Source of the DNA: Chitinophaga polysaccharea
GTDB taxonomy: Bacteria; Bacteroidota; Bacteroidia; Chitinophagales; Chitinophagaceae
Reading direction: 5' to 3'
Assembly: GCF_902150045.1 (NCBI RefSeq)
Contig: NZ_CABFVU010000003.1
Coordinates: 806,001 to 870,000, forward strand
DNA length: 64,000 nucleotides
Below, piece after piece: positions 18,879 to 27,394 of the stretch. The notes under the pieces are model-generated. The model searched no databases. It was not told the DNA's origin and saw nothing but the letters and a program-made list of their open reading frames with translations. The translations under genes were made by a program, and so were the position numbers. Every line of letters begins with the position of its first letter. Positions within the stretch are counted from its first letter, which is position 1.

Positions 18879-19990
18879 GGGTGCTGCGTTACCTGCTTAA
18901 AAAAGAGTTCAGGCAGATCTTCCGGGATAAAATCATCTTGGCCATGATGTTTGCCATGCCTACCATACAGCTGATCATTTTTCCGCTGGCTATGAACTTT
19001 GATGTGAAGAGCGTGAACATCGCAGTGGTAGACAATGATCATAGCTCTTATTCGCAGCAGCTGGTGGCAAAGATAGGCGCTTCCGGTTATTTCAAAATAG
19101 TGGCGGCAGAGCCTTCCTTCCAGAGCGCCATCAGGTATATTGAAACAGAAAAGGCCGATGTGCTGCTGGAGATCCCTCCCAACTTTGAAAGCCATCTTAT
19201 CAGGGAGGGGAAACAGCGTATAGGCGTATCCGTGGATGCCATCAATGGTACCAAGGCGGCCATTGGCGGCAACTATCTTCTCATGGTGATCGCAGACTTT
19301 AATAAAGACATCCCGGTGAACATGGGCAGGAACATGGCCGCGCCGGCGGGCATGATAGATATTGCCTATTCCAACTGGTTTAATCCTTTGGCAGAATACC
19401 GGTTTTATGTGGTGCCGGCTATACTGGTGCTGCTGCTTACACTGATCGGCGGGTCGATGTCGGCTTTAAATATTGTACGCGAAAAAGAAGTGGGCACCAT
19501 TGAACAGATCAATGTAACCCCTATTCAAAAGTGGGAGTTCATACTTGGTAAGCTGATCCCGTTCTGGGTGGTGGGCATGATTGTGTTTACAATTGGGCTG
19601 CTGGTAGCCTGGGGCGTATACGGTATATGGCCGGTGGGAAGCTTTGTAACGCTATATGTATTTGCCGCCGTATACATGGTCGCACTACTAGGCTTTGGGC
19701 TGCTGATATCTACCTATACCAGCAACCAGTTACAGGCCATGTTTGTGGCGTTCTTTTTTGTGATGATCTTTATGCTGATGAGCGGGCTGTTCACTTCAGT
19801 AGACAGCATGCCGCCCTGGGCAAAACTGATCGCCAATTTAACACCGGTCACCCATTTTATCCGGGTGATCAGGATGATCGTACTAAAAGGCAGCGGTTTT
19901 GCAGATGTGTACATGGAGCTGCTGTACCTCGGCTTATTTGCCATAGTGCTGAACGGCTGGGCTATATTTAATTACAGGAAAACAAGCTGA
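18875..19990 (+). CDS. ABC-2 type permease (YbhR-like)
   Basis: 371 residues with the same topology as its neighbour: an N-terminal helix, a periplasmic domain, then five helices with NIVREKEVGTIEQINVTPI near residue 200. Last gene of the efflux operon. It is about 25-30% similar by eye to the preceding permease, consistent with an old duplication giving a heterodimer. Confidence 0.93.
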   Translation: MRVLRYLLKKEFRQIFRDKIILAMMFAMPTIQLIIFPLAMNFDVKSVNIAVVDNDHSSYSQQLVAKIGASGYFKIVAAEPSFQSAIRYIETEKADVLLEIPPNFESHLIREGKQRIGVSVDAINGTKAAIGGNYLLMVIADFNKDIPVNMGRNMAAPAGMIDIAYSNWFNPLAEYRFYVVPAILVLLLTLIGGSMSALNIVREKEVGTIEQINVTPIQKWEFILGKLIPFWVVGMIVFTIGLLVAWGVYGIWPVGSFVTLYVFAAVYMVALLGFGLLISTYTSNQLQAMFVAFFFVMIFMLMSGLFTSVDSMPPWAKLIANLTPVTHFIRVIRMIVLKGSGFADVYMELLYLGLFAIVLNGWAIFNYRKTS

Positions 19991-20027
19991 GAATAAGAGA
20001 AATCATAATTAACAAAAGAGATGTACT

Positions 20028-20372
20028 TTAGGGAAGTATTACATAGTCTCCCTGTCTGATCTTCCTGTTAAAAAATGATTGCCAGTCAATGTCACCATAT
20101 AGCGTTTTATCTATTAGTTTATCCTTCATTTCGTTTGGTGTATATTTTGAAGGAATAATATCTTCCAGTTTATTTTCCGGGGAAATGAGATACTTAACAG
20201 AAAACAGTGATGTTGATTTGTTGTCATAAAGTTTTTGCGGATACCTAAGGTTTTTACTCAAAACTTTATACAGTTGCTCTGCCCCTTTTTCTCCAGGTGT
20301 GTTGCTTTGTTGTGCGCTGGCAGTTAAAATGAAAAAGAAACCGGCAAGAACAAGGTTAATCAATCTTCTCAT
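20028..20372 (-). CDS. small secreted protein, possibly TonB C-terminal-like
   Basis: 114 residues with a clear signal peptide (MRRLINLVLAGFFFILTASAQ). The mature part of about 90 residues has LRYPQKLYDNKSTSLFSVKYLI, which resembles the start of a TonB C-terminal domain (NxxYPxxA...G.V.V.F.V). The match is short and lacks the usual glycine pattern, so this is tentative. Convergent with the efflux operon with a 37-base gap. No operon partner. Confidence 0.6.
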   Translation of the reverse strand: MRRLINLVLAGFFFILTASAQQSNTPGEKGAEQLYKVLSKNLRYPQKLYDNKSTSLFSVKYLISPENKLEDIIPSKYTPNEMKDKLIDKTLYGDIDWQSFFNRKIRQGDYVILP

Positions 20373-20510
20373 ATCCGGAAATTTAAGTTTAAAGTTAAAG
20401 TTTAGTTACAGCGGGTTCCAGGATCGCGATGTTTAAACACTGCCTGCAAACCTGAAAGCCCGGCGGACAACCAATCTTTTGCCTCCTCAACAGATATTAC
20501 AGTCGATTGA

Positions 20511-20813
20511 AGAGTTGGCTGTTCTGAAATTCCTTATGCACTATCGGAAAAGGGTAACCTTAAACTGACTAAAAAATATATTACGTATGAGGTTTATCCA
20601 TCTATCATTAACATGATGACAGCTACCGACCAGGAAAGGGTGATCCATTTACTGACCGTTTTTTATAAATTTAATGGTGAGCTACTCTCAAACGACCATG
20701 ACAAAACACAGTTCCCCCAAACCCCAATCATATTATACTTTTATCCAGTATATATCTCCTTAACATATTACTATCCGCGCACAGCTACCCAAAATATGCG
20801 GGTTTCCAAGTGA
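20511..20813 (+). pseudogene. decayed C-terminal fragment of a MarR-like regulator
   Basis: The frame ending at 20813 is open back to a TGA at 20508 and reads, before its first ATG, SEIPYALSEKGNLKLTKKYI and then YPSIINMM...ERVIHLLTVFYKFNGELL. This resembles the wing and dimerisation end of MarR-family proteins (Y.LTEKG, then a long helix). No DNA-binding helix is present upstream, where another frame briefly looks coding, suggesting a frameshift. After about 20690 the translation loses protein character. Family assignment is by eye only. The rest of the gap (20373-20510 and 20814-20928) shows nothing recognisable. Confidence 0.35.
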
Positions 20814-20928
20814 AACATCGAAAAATTACAAAGTACTGACTATCAGCTCAATACATTGTAAAACAAGCCCAAATGCCCGTCGCCACTGCTATTTTAGGGT
20901 CTTTTAAGCCGTATCCTTAGAAAAAATA

Positions 20929-20960
20929 TTGAAATAAAATAGATTTTATGAATAAATTTG
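20929..20960 (+). promoter_or_regulatory. Bacteroidota promoter of the leu operon
   Basis: TTG (20929-20931), a 21-base spacer and TAAATTTG (20953-20960) fit the Bacteroidota promoter, 34 bases before the leuC start. No leader peptide or T-box-like structure was recognised. Confidence 0.6.
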
Positions 20961-20994
20961 AACAATCAAGTAGCTACTTTTAAAATTTTAAAAA

Positions 20995-22398
20995 ATGAGC
21001 AATAAACCCGCTACCTTATTTGACAAAGTATGGGATTCACATGTTGTGAGGAAAATTGAAGATGGTCCGGATGTATTTTTTATCGACCGCCACTTTATTC
21101 ATGAAGTAACCAGCCCTGTGGCTTTTCTTGGAATGGAAAACAGGGGTTTAAAGGTAATGTTTCCTGAAAAGACCTTTGCCACAGCCGATCACAATACGCC
21201 AACCATCAACCAGCATTTGCCGGTGCAGGACCCGCTTTCCGCCAACCAGCTGAAAGCACTGGAAACGAATTCCAGCAAATATGGTATCTCCCACTGGGGA
21301 TTGGGTAACCCGAAAAATGGTATTGTGCACGTGGTAGGCCCGGAAAACGGTATTACCCTGCCGGGTATGACCATTGTGTGCGGCGACTCCCACACCTCTA
21401 CCCATGGCGCTTTCGGAGCCATTGCATTTGGTATCGGTACCTCTGAAGTAGAAATGGTGCTCTCCTCCCAGTGCATTATGCAGCCCAAGCCCAAGAAAAT
21501 GCGCATCAACGTAACAGGTAAACTGGGTAAAGGCATTACACCAAAAGATGTAACGCTGTACATTATTTCTAAGCTTACAGCCGCCGGCGCTACCGGGTAT
21601 TTTGTAGAGTATGCGGGCGATGTGTTTGAAAACATGAGCATGGAAGGCCGTATGACCGTTTGTAATATGAGCATCGAGATGGGCGCCCGCGGCGGTATTA
21701 TTGCCCCGGACCAAACCACCTACAATTATATTAATGGCCGTGAGAAAGCGCCTAAAGGAGAAGCATGGGATAAAGCCCTGGCTTACTGGAAAACACTGCG
21801 GACAGACGAAGGCGCTGTATTTGATAAGGAATACACCTTTGATGCGGCAGACATTGAGCCGATGATCACTTATGGTACCAACCCAGGTATGGGCATGGGT
21901 ATCACCAAACATATCCCTTCTGCGCTGGCAGGCGACAGCAAAACCAGCTACGAAAAATCATTGCAGTACATGGGCTTCCATGAAGAAGAAGCCATGCTGG
22001 GTAAAAAAGTGGATTATGTATTCATTGGCAGCTGTACCAACGGCCGTATTGAAGATTTCCGCGCATTTGCCTCTATTGTAAAAGGAAGAAAGAAAGCAGA
22101 TCATGTAACCGCCTGGATCGTTCCCGGTTCGCACATTGTAGAACAGCAGATCAAAGATGAAGGCATCCTCGATATCCTGACAGAAGCAGGTTTCCAGCTG
22201 CGTCAGCCCGGATGTTCTGCCTGCCTGGCTATGAACGATGATAAGGTGCCTGCCGGTAAATACGCTGTGAGCACCAGTAACAGGAACTTTGAAGGCAGAC
22301 AGGGACCCGGTTCCAGGACCATGCTGGCAAGCCCGCTGGTAGCTGCTGCAGCAGCAGTAACCGGCGTAGTGACCGACCCGAGAGAACTGATTGCCTAA
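20995..22398 (+). CDS. leuC: 3-isopropylmalate dehydratase large subunit
   Basis: 467 residues, the usual length. The aconitase-type 4Fe-4S ligands are visible as Cys347 (FIGSCTNGR) and Cys407 and Cys410 (GCSAC), with the substrate-binding CGDSHTSTHGAFGA near residue 130. It isomerises 2-isopropylmalate to 3-isopropylmalate with LeuD and can also act on citramalate in organisms using the CimA route. First gene of leuC-leuD-synthase-leuB. Confidence 0.97.
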   Translation: MSNKPATLFDKVWDSHVVRKIEDGPDVFFIDRHFIHEVTSPVAFLGMENRGLKVMFPEKTFATADHNTPTINQHLPVQDPLSANQLKALETNSSKYGISHWGLGNPKNGIVHVVGPENGITLPGMTIVCGDSHTSTHGAFGAIAFGIGTSEVEMVLSSQCIMQPKPKKMRINVTGKLGKGITPKDVTLYIISKLTAAGATGYFVEYAGDVFENMSMEGRMTVCNMSIEMGARGGIIAPDQTTYNYINGREKAPKGEAWDKALAYWKTLRTDEGAVFDKEYTFDAADIEPMITYGTNPGMGMGITKHIPSALAGDSKTSYEKSLQYMGFHEEEAMLGKKVDYVFIGSCTNGRIEDFRAFASIVKGRKKADHVTAWIVPGSHIVEQQIKDEGILDILTEAGFQLRQPGCSACLAMNDDKVPAGKYAVSTSNRNFEGRQGPGSRTMLASPLVAAAAAVTGVVTDPRELIA

Positions 22399-22438
22399 TC
22401 ACCCCCTTCTTACAATATTTATAAACGATCAACGAAAA

Positions 22439-23035
22439 ATGGCTTACGATAAATTCACGATATTAAGGAGTACAGCAGTACCCATGCCCATTGAAAATGT
22501 GGACACCGACCAGATCATTCCCGCCCGCTTCCTGAAAGCAACCGAGCGCAAAGGCTTTGGCGATAACCTGTTCCGCGACTGGCGCTATGAATCAGACGGC
22601 ACACCAAAAAAAGATTTCGTTTTAAACAACCCGATCTACTCCGGTAAAATACTGGTAGCAGGCAAAAACTTCGGCAGCGGCAGCAGCCGTGAGCACGCCG
22701 CCTGGGCCATCTACGACTACGGGTTCCGTTGCGTGGTGTCCAGCTTCTTTGCCGACATCTTCAAAAACAACTCTTTAAATATCGGTATCTTACCCGTACA
22801 GGTAAGCCCTGAGTTCCTCGATAAAATATTTACCGCCATAGAATCCGATCCTAAAGCAGAATTGGAAGTGAACCTGGAAGCACAAACCATCACCATTCCC
22901 GCTACCGGTGAAAGCGAGTCTTTTGACATCAACAGCTATAAAAAGCATAACCTGATGAATGGCTATGATGATATCGATTACCTGCAGGCTATGAAAGACG
23001 AAATAAAAGCGTTCGCCGACAAGAGCCTCTACTAA
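22439..23035 (+). CDS. leuD: 3-isopropylmalate dehydratase small subunit
   Basis: 198 residues from the ATG at 22439 (MAYDKF). An in-frame ATG at 22391 would overlap leuC and add 16 atypical residues, so it is rejected. Family motifs are NVDTDQIIPARFLK near residue 20 and GKNFGSGSSREHAAWA near 75, the swivelling domain that closes over the LeuC active site. Forms the heterodimer with LeuC; spacing 40 bases. Confidence 0.96.
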   Translation: MAYDKFTILRSTAVPMPIENVDTDQIIPARFLKATERKGFGDNLFRDWRYESDGTPKKDFVLNNPIYSGKILVAGKNFGSGSSREHAAWAIYDYGFRCVVSSFFADIFKNNSLNIGILPVQVSPEFLDKIFTAIESDPKAELEVNLEAQTITIPATGESESFDINSYKKHNLMNGYDDIDYLQAMKDEIKAFADKSLY

Positions 23036-23052
23036 AATATTCCATAAGTATT

Positions 23053-24576
23053 ATGCCAGTGACCCAGCGCCACGTTGAAATAATGGACACCACACTCCGT
23101 GACGGTGAACAAACCAGCGGAGTATCCTTTTCGCCCTCAGAGAAACTAACCATTGCCCAACTTTTACTGACGGAAGTAAAAGTGGACAGGATTGAAATTG
23201 CCTCCGCCCGGGTTTCCGAAGGCGAGTTTGCTGCGGTAAAGGCAATTACCAAATGGGCCAAAACCAACGGCTTATTGAATAAAGTGGAAGTGCTCACCTT
23301 CGTGGATGGTGATGTATCTGTAGAATGGATGCTGAAAGCCGGCGCCAGGGTAATGAACCTGCTCACCAAAGGCTCGCTGAATCATTTAACACACCAGTTA
23401 AAGAAAAAGCCCGCTGAACATTTTGCGGAAGTAGCCGCCGTGATAGCACTGGCCAGGAAAAAAGGATTGGAATGCAATGTATACCTGGAAGACTGGAGCA
23501 ATGGAATGCGCCATTCGAGGGACTATGTATTCCAGTATCTCGACTTCCTCCAAACGGTGCCCGTAAAGCGCATCATGCTGCCGGATACCCTGGGCGTGCT
23601 TACCCCCGATGAAGTAAGGGAATTTGTTACAGAGATCGTGCAGCGCTACCCGGAAAGCCACTTCGATTTCCACGCGCACAACGATTACGACCTCGGTACT
23701 GCCAATGTACTGGAGGGCGTTAAGGCCGGCGCACACGGCATTCACCTTACCATCAACGGGATGGGCGAAAGAGCCGGTAACGCCTCCCTCGCCAGCGCTA
23801 TTGCAGTGATGAACGATTTCCTGCCGGAAGTAAAAACATCTGTGGCGGAAACATCACTGTATACCGTAAGCAAGCTGGTGGAAACATTCTCCGGCTTCCG
23901 CATCCCGGTAAACAAACCTATTGTAGGGGAAAACGTATTTACACAAACAGCCGGCATCCATGCAGACGGCGACAAGAAAAACAAACTTTATTTCAGCGAC
24001 CTGATGCCTGAACGCTTTGGCCGCACCCGCAAATACGCACTCGGCAAAACCAGCGGTAAAGCCAATATAGAAAACAACCTGCAACAGCTGGGCATCAAAC
24101 TGTCGGACCCCGATCTGAAAAAGGTAACCCAGCGCATCATTGAACTGGGCGACCGGAAAGAGGTGCTTACACAGGCAGACCTGCCTTATATTATTTCCGA
24201 TGTGCTGGACAGCAACCGCATCGAGGAAAAGGTGACCATAGAAAATTATGTGCTCACCCACTCCAAAAACCTGAACCCTTCCGTTACCCTGAAGATCTCA
24301 GTTAACGGGGAAGTATACGAGGAACACTCGCAGGGCGACGGCCAGTACGATGCATTCATGAATGCACTGAAGAAAGTATACAAGAAGCTCAAAAAGGAAC
24401 TGCCCCCGCTGACCGACTATGCCGTGCGCATTCCTCCCGGCGGTAAAAGCGATGCTCTCTGCGAAACCATCATCACCTGGCGCCTGAATAACAAGGAATT
24501 CAAGACCAGGGGACTGGACAGCGACCAAACAGTATCCGCGATCAAGGCTACCCAAAAAATGCTGAACCTAATCTAA
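23053..24576 (+). CDS. alpha-isopropylmalate/citramalate synthase family enzyme
   Basis: 507 residues: an HMGL-like TIM barrel with the catalytic MDTTLRDGEQT near residue 10 and the metal-binding HAHND near 220. A C-terminal LeuA-type allosteric domain follows (NPSVTLKISVNG near 415, then GKSDALCETII), where leucine or isoleucine binds in the family. It condenses acetyl-CoA with a 2-oxo acid: 2-oxoisovalerate (LeuA, leucine) or pyruvate (CimA, isoleucine). Position between leuD and leuB does not settle this, because LeuCD and LeuB serve both routes. No other synthase is in the window. By-eye residues were not enough to choose. Confidence 0.9.
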   Translation: MPVTQRHVEIMDTTLRDGEQTSGVSFSPSEKLTIAQLLLTEVKVDRIEIASARVSEGEFAAVKAITKWAKTNGLLNKVEVLTFVDGDVSVEWMLKAGARVMNLLTKGSLNHLTHQLKKKPAEHFAEVAAVIALARKKGLECNVYLEDWSNGMRHSRDYVFQYLDFLQTVPVKRIMLPDTLGVLTPDEVREFVTEIVQRYPESHFDFHAHNDYDLGTANVLEGVKAGAHGIHLTINGMGERAGNASLASAIAVMNDFLPEVKTSVAETSLYTVSKLVETFSGFRIPVNKPIVGENVFTQTAGIHADGDKKNKLYFSDLMPERFGRTRKYALGKTSGKANIENNLQQLGIKLSDPDLKKVTQRIIELGDRKEVLTQADLPYIISDVLDSNRIEEKVTIENYVLTHSKNLNPSVTLKISVNGEVYEEHSQGDGQYDAFMNALKKVYKKLKKELPPLTDYAVRIPPGGKSDALCETIITWRLNNKEFKTRGLDSDQTVSAIKATQKMLNLI

Positions 24577-24594
24577 ACTATCAATAACAACTGA

Positions 24595-25668
24595 ATGGCT
24601 ACCAAACATATTTTAATTGTTCCGGGAGATGGAATCGGACAGGAAGTAACTGCAGTAGGAAAAAAGGTATTAGACAAGATCGCTGCAAAATTCGGACATA
24701 CCTTTACATACGATGAAGCGCTGATAGGCCACGTAGCCATTGAAGCTACCGGTAACCCCTTACCGGACGAATCGCTGGAAAAGATGCGCAAATCCGACGC
24801 AGTGCTGTTTGGCGCTGTAGGACATCCTAAATACGATAACGACCCATCCGCCAAGGTAAGACCTGAACAAGGCCTGCTGAAAATGCGCAAGGAACTGGGA
24901 CTATACGCCAACCTCCGCCCCATCAAATTATTTGATGAGCTGCTGGGCGCTTCCAGCATCAAGCCTGAAATACTGAAAGGCGCCGATATCCTGTTTTTCC
25001 GGGAACTGACCGGCGACATTTACTTCGGTGAAAAAGGCAGGAAAAACAATGGCGATACCGCCTACGATATTGCAGAATACAGTCGCTACGAAGTAGAACG
25101 CATTGCGCGCAAAGCTTTTGAAGCCGCCCGTACCCGCAGGAAAAAGCTCTGCTCTGTAGACAAAGCCAACGTCATTGAAACCTCCCGCCTCTGGCGCGAA
25201 GTAGTACAGAAGGTAGCGGCAGACTATCCGGATGTGGAAGTGGAACACCAGTTCGTAGACGCCACTGCCATGCTGCTGATCAAGGATCCGCGCCGCTTCG
25301 ATGTAGTGGTTACCGCCAATCTATTTGGCGACATCCTCACAGATGAAGCTTCACAGATAGCCGGTTCCATGGGTATGCTGGCCTCCGCCTCAATTGGCGA
25401 CGGTACCGGCGTGTACGAGCCCATTCATGGTTCCGCACACGATATTACCGGCAAAGGTGTAGCCAACCCGCTGGCCTCTGTGCTGTCGGCCGCCCTGCTG
25501 CTGGATATTTCCTTTGGCATGAAAGCCGAGTCGGAAGCAGTGATCAGCGCTGTAGACGGGGTACTGAAAGCCGGTTTCCGCACCGGTGATATCGCCGATA
25601 AACAGACCCCGGCCGATAAGATCCTGGGTACCCATGCGATGGGAGCAGAAGTGCTGAAATTAATCTAG
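24595..25668 (+). CDS. leuB: 3-isopropylmalate dehydrogenase
   Basis: 357 residues with MATKHILIVPGDGIGQEV at the N-terminus, the substrate-binding arginines in NLRPIK and LTGDIYFG, and the signature NLFGDILTDEASQIAGSMG near residue 245. Uses NAD+ and Mg2+/Mn2+ to oxidise 3-isopropylmalate with decarboxylation. Last gene of the leu operon, followed 27 bases later by a strong terminator. Confidence 0.97.
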   Translation: MATKHILIVPGDGIGQEVTAVGKKVLDKIAAKFGHTFTYDEALIGHVAIEATGNPLPDESLEKMRKSDAVLFGAVGHPKYDNDPSAKVRPEQGLLKMRKELGLYANLRPIKLFDELLGASSIKPEILKGADILFFRELTGDIYFGEKGRKNNGDTAYDIAEYSRYEVERIARKAFEAARTRRKKLCSVDKANVIETSRLWREVVQKVAADYPDVEVEHQFVDATAMLLIKDPRRFDVVVTANLFGDILTDEASQIAGSMGMLASASIGDGTGVYEPIHGSAHDITGKGVANPLASVLSAALLLDISFGMKAESEAVISAVDGVLKAGFRTGDIADKQTPADKILGTHAMGAEVLKLI

Positions 25669-25695
25669 GCAATACTGACAACATATAAAACAAAT

Positions 25696-25722
25696 GCCTC
25701 CCCGGTGGGGAGGCTTTGTTGC
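25696..25722 (+). terminator. intrinsic terminator of the leu operon
   Basis: Perfect 8-bp GC-rich stem (GCCTCCCC / GGGGAGGC) with a GGT loop, followed by TTTGTTGCTTT. Confidence 0.85.
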
Positions 25723-25937
25723 TTTATATCCAAGGCCACTACCAGCTAAGGGTAAGATATACATCTGCCTACACAGGCAACAGATAAGCCATATCTTAAA
25801 GATACAAGACAACAATGGCGAAACAATGGCGTATATATGGGTGATATATGGGCCAACCGGGGAGTAGCCCGGTATGTATGACGGAATCTCCCCTATAAAT
25901 GTCAGGATTGCACCACAACCGTATCAGCTTTACGGGC
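25723..25937. other. intergenic remainder, nothing recognised
   Basis: Part of a 301-base gene-free stretch. Beyond the leu terminator and the promoter of the next gene it holds no open frame, repeat or RNA fold that I can support. Confidence 0.5.
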
Positions 25938-25945
25938 TATGTTTG
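25938..25945 (+). promoter_or_regulatory. Bacteroidota -7 element for the reductase gene
   Basis: TATGTTTG matches TAnnTTTG, 24 bases before the start codon. A TTG at 25908 is too far (27 bases) to be a good -33. Confidence 0.5.
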
Positions 25946-25969
25946 TATCGCACTTAAAAACATATCATT

Positions 25970-26539
25970 ATGAGAAAAATAGTTTCCTTCATGCACGTAT
26001 CCCTGGACGGTTTTGTAGCCGGACCTGCCGGGGAAATGGACTGGATCAGTGTGAATGATGAAATATTTGATTTTGCCGCACAACGCACCAACGAGTCCGA
26101 CACCGCCCTATACGGAAGGGTTACTTATGAACTGATGGAAAGCTACTGGCCTACCGCCGCCGATAAGCCCAATGCTTCCAAACACGACATTGAGCATTCC
26201 ACCTGGTATAATCAGGTAGACAAGATCGTTTTGTCCAACACCCTCAAAGGGCTGCAAAAAGATAAGACCACGGTGCTCAGCGATGATTTCCATGGGAAGA
26301 TAAGCGCGTTGAAACAATTGCCCGGAAAAGAGATCATCATTTTTGGCAGTCCCCGCGCTACACAGTCGCTGATGCAGCACCAGCTGGTAGATGAATTCTG
26401 GCTGTTTATAAACCCGGTACTAATAGGCGAAGGCATACCATTATTCAAAGGTATCCGGGAGCGGGTTAACTTAAAGCTGGTGGCCTCCACGGCGTTTGCA
26501 TCCAGCGGTGTGGTGTGTATGCACTACGAAAAAAAATAA
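25970..26539 (+). CDS. dihydrofolate reductase family (RibD C-terminal-like) protein
   Basis: 189 residues with the family pattern MRKIVSFMHVSLDGFVAGPAGEMDW, ALYGRVTYELM near residue 48, and GKEIIIFGSPRATQSLMQHQLVDEFWLFINPVLIG near 120. This RibD_C fold binds NADPH, but many members in this class (YyaP/YwjB-like) have no assigned substrate. Monocistronic, bounded by terminators. Cytoplasmic. Confidence 0.9.
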   Translation: MRKIVSFMHVSLDGFVAGPAGEMDWISVNDEIFDFAAQRTNESDTALYGRVTYELMESYWPTAADKPNASKHDIEHSTWYNQVDKIVLSNTLKGLQKDKTTVLSDDFHGKISALKQLPGKEIIIFGSPRATQSLMQHQLVDEFWLFINPVLIGEGIPLFKGIRERVNLKLVASTAFASSGVVCMHYEKK

Positions 26540-26550
26540 ACCACTTTTAA

Positions 26551-26583
26551 ACAAACGGCTGATAGTAACTATCAGCCGTTTGT
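26551..26583. terminator. bidirectional intrinsic terminator
   Basis: A perfect 15-bp stem (ACAAACGGCTGATAG / CTATCAGCCGTTTGT) with a TAA loop, between the convergent reductase and sigma factor genes. Confidence 0.85.
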
Positions 26584-26594
26584 TCTTAATATTA

Positions 26595-27254
26595 TTACCT
26601 GAGGCCAAGTTTGTCCAGCACATAAAAAACCACCCTGTCGCAGCGGATAAGATGGAACGGGAACACCAGGTCGTTCTTATAGTAATCAGCGATCTTCCCG
26701 CGCAGCATGAGCCGGGCCCTGATATATCTTACCTTTACGTTTACCGTGGAGATGTTCAACGCAGCTGCCGTAGCAGCCACATTCAACCCCTCTATCTCCC
26801 TCATTACAAACACCAGCCGGTATTTTTCCGGTACCTGCAGCAAGGCCAGCTCCAGTGCCCTTCCCAATTCCTTGTTGATGACTTTTGATACCGGCGATTC
26901 TTTTATGCCCGCAGCATTTGAAGGGTGATGATCATCCAGTACGGAGATATCTTCACTTGGCAGCCTGTTCCTTTTCTTCAGCAGCTGGCTGCACTCATTG
27001 ACCAGTATCCTGGTAAGCCAGGTGCCAAAGGAGGATTCCTGCCTGAACTTATCAAGATTAACATAGGCATTGATATAGGTGGTCTGCATGGCGTCTTCCG
27101 CATCCATATCGTTGTCCAGCATTGTCATCCCGATCCTGAACAGGCGGGCGTTGTGACGGCGCATCAGCTGTTCATACAGTTGAGGTTCTCCGGCCAGCAC
27201 TCTCTTGATAAGGTCATTGTCTATTTCAGTGTCTGTTTGTTGCAGTGTAGTCAT
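26595..27254 (-). CDS. ECF-type RNA polymerase sigma factor
   Basis: 219 residues. Region 2 is LIKRVLAGEPQLYEQLMRRH through DAEDAMQTTYINAYVNLDKF, with the -10 recognition helix. Region 4 is LGRALELALLQVPEKYRLVF through the HTH NVAATAAALNISTVNVKVRYIRAR. A C-terminal tail of about 35 residues is hydrophobic and cysteine-containing (FPFHLIRCDRVVFYVLDKLGLR). No anti-sigma (FecR or zinc-finger) gene follows, unusual for Bacteroidota ECF genes. The divergent neighbour at 27395 shares a mirror-image promoter-like motif with it, suggesting autoregulation and a small private regulon. Confidence 0.92.
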   Translation of the reverse strand: MTTLQQTDTEIDNDLIKRVLAGEPQLYEQLMRRHNARLFRIGMTMLDNDMDAEDAMQTTYINAYVNLDKFRQESSFGTWLTRILVNECSQLLKKRNRLPSEDISVLDDHHPSNAAGIKESPVSKVINKELGRALELALLQVPEKYRLVFVMREIEGLNVAATAAALNISTVNVKVRYIRARLMLRGKIADYYKNDLVFPFHLIRCDRVVFYVLDKLGLR

Positions 27255-27263
27255 TATGATTTC

Positions 27264-27340
27264 ATTAGGATGGTTATTCTGGAAGGAAGTTACAAAAACT
27301 TCTAAGTTTTTGTAACCATCCGGAATTTTTATACTCTAAT
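27264..27340. promoter_or_regulatory. mirror-image ECF-type promoters in the divergent gap
   Basis: A perfect inverted repeat at 27289-27316 (13-bp arms, 2-base spacer) places TTTTTGTAAC on both strands. On the plus strand GTAAC is followed after 18 bases by TCTAAT (27335-27340). On the minus strand GTAAC is followed after 19 bases by CCTAAT (27269-27264). Paired -35/-10-like boxes pointing away from each other fit an autoregulated ECF sigma factor. Inference from layout; promoter activity is not shown. Confidence 0.45.
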
Positions 27341-27394
27341 AAGTAGAGGGTCTGTCAACTCCCCTCATTTTTAACTAACCCAATTCTGTGAAGC

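Noticed and set aside
21148..21912. 254-residue open frame on the minus strand
   Set aside because: Shadow of leuC, which has all expected iron-sulfur ligands on the plus strand.
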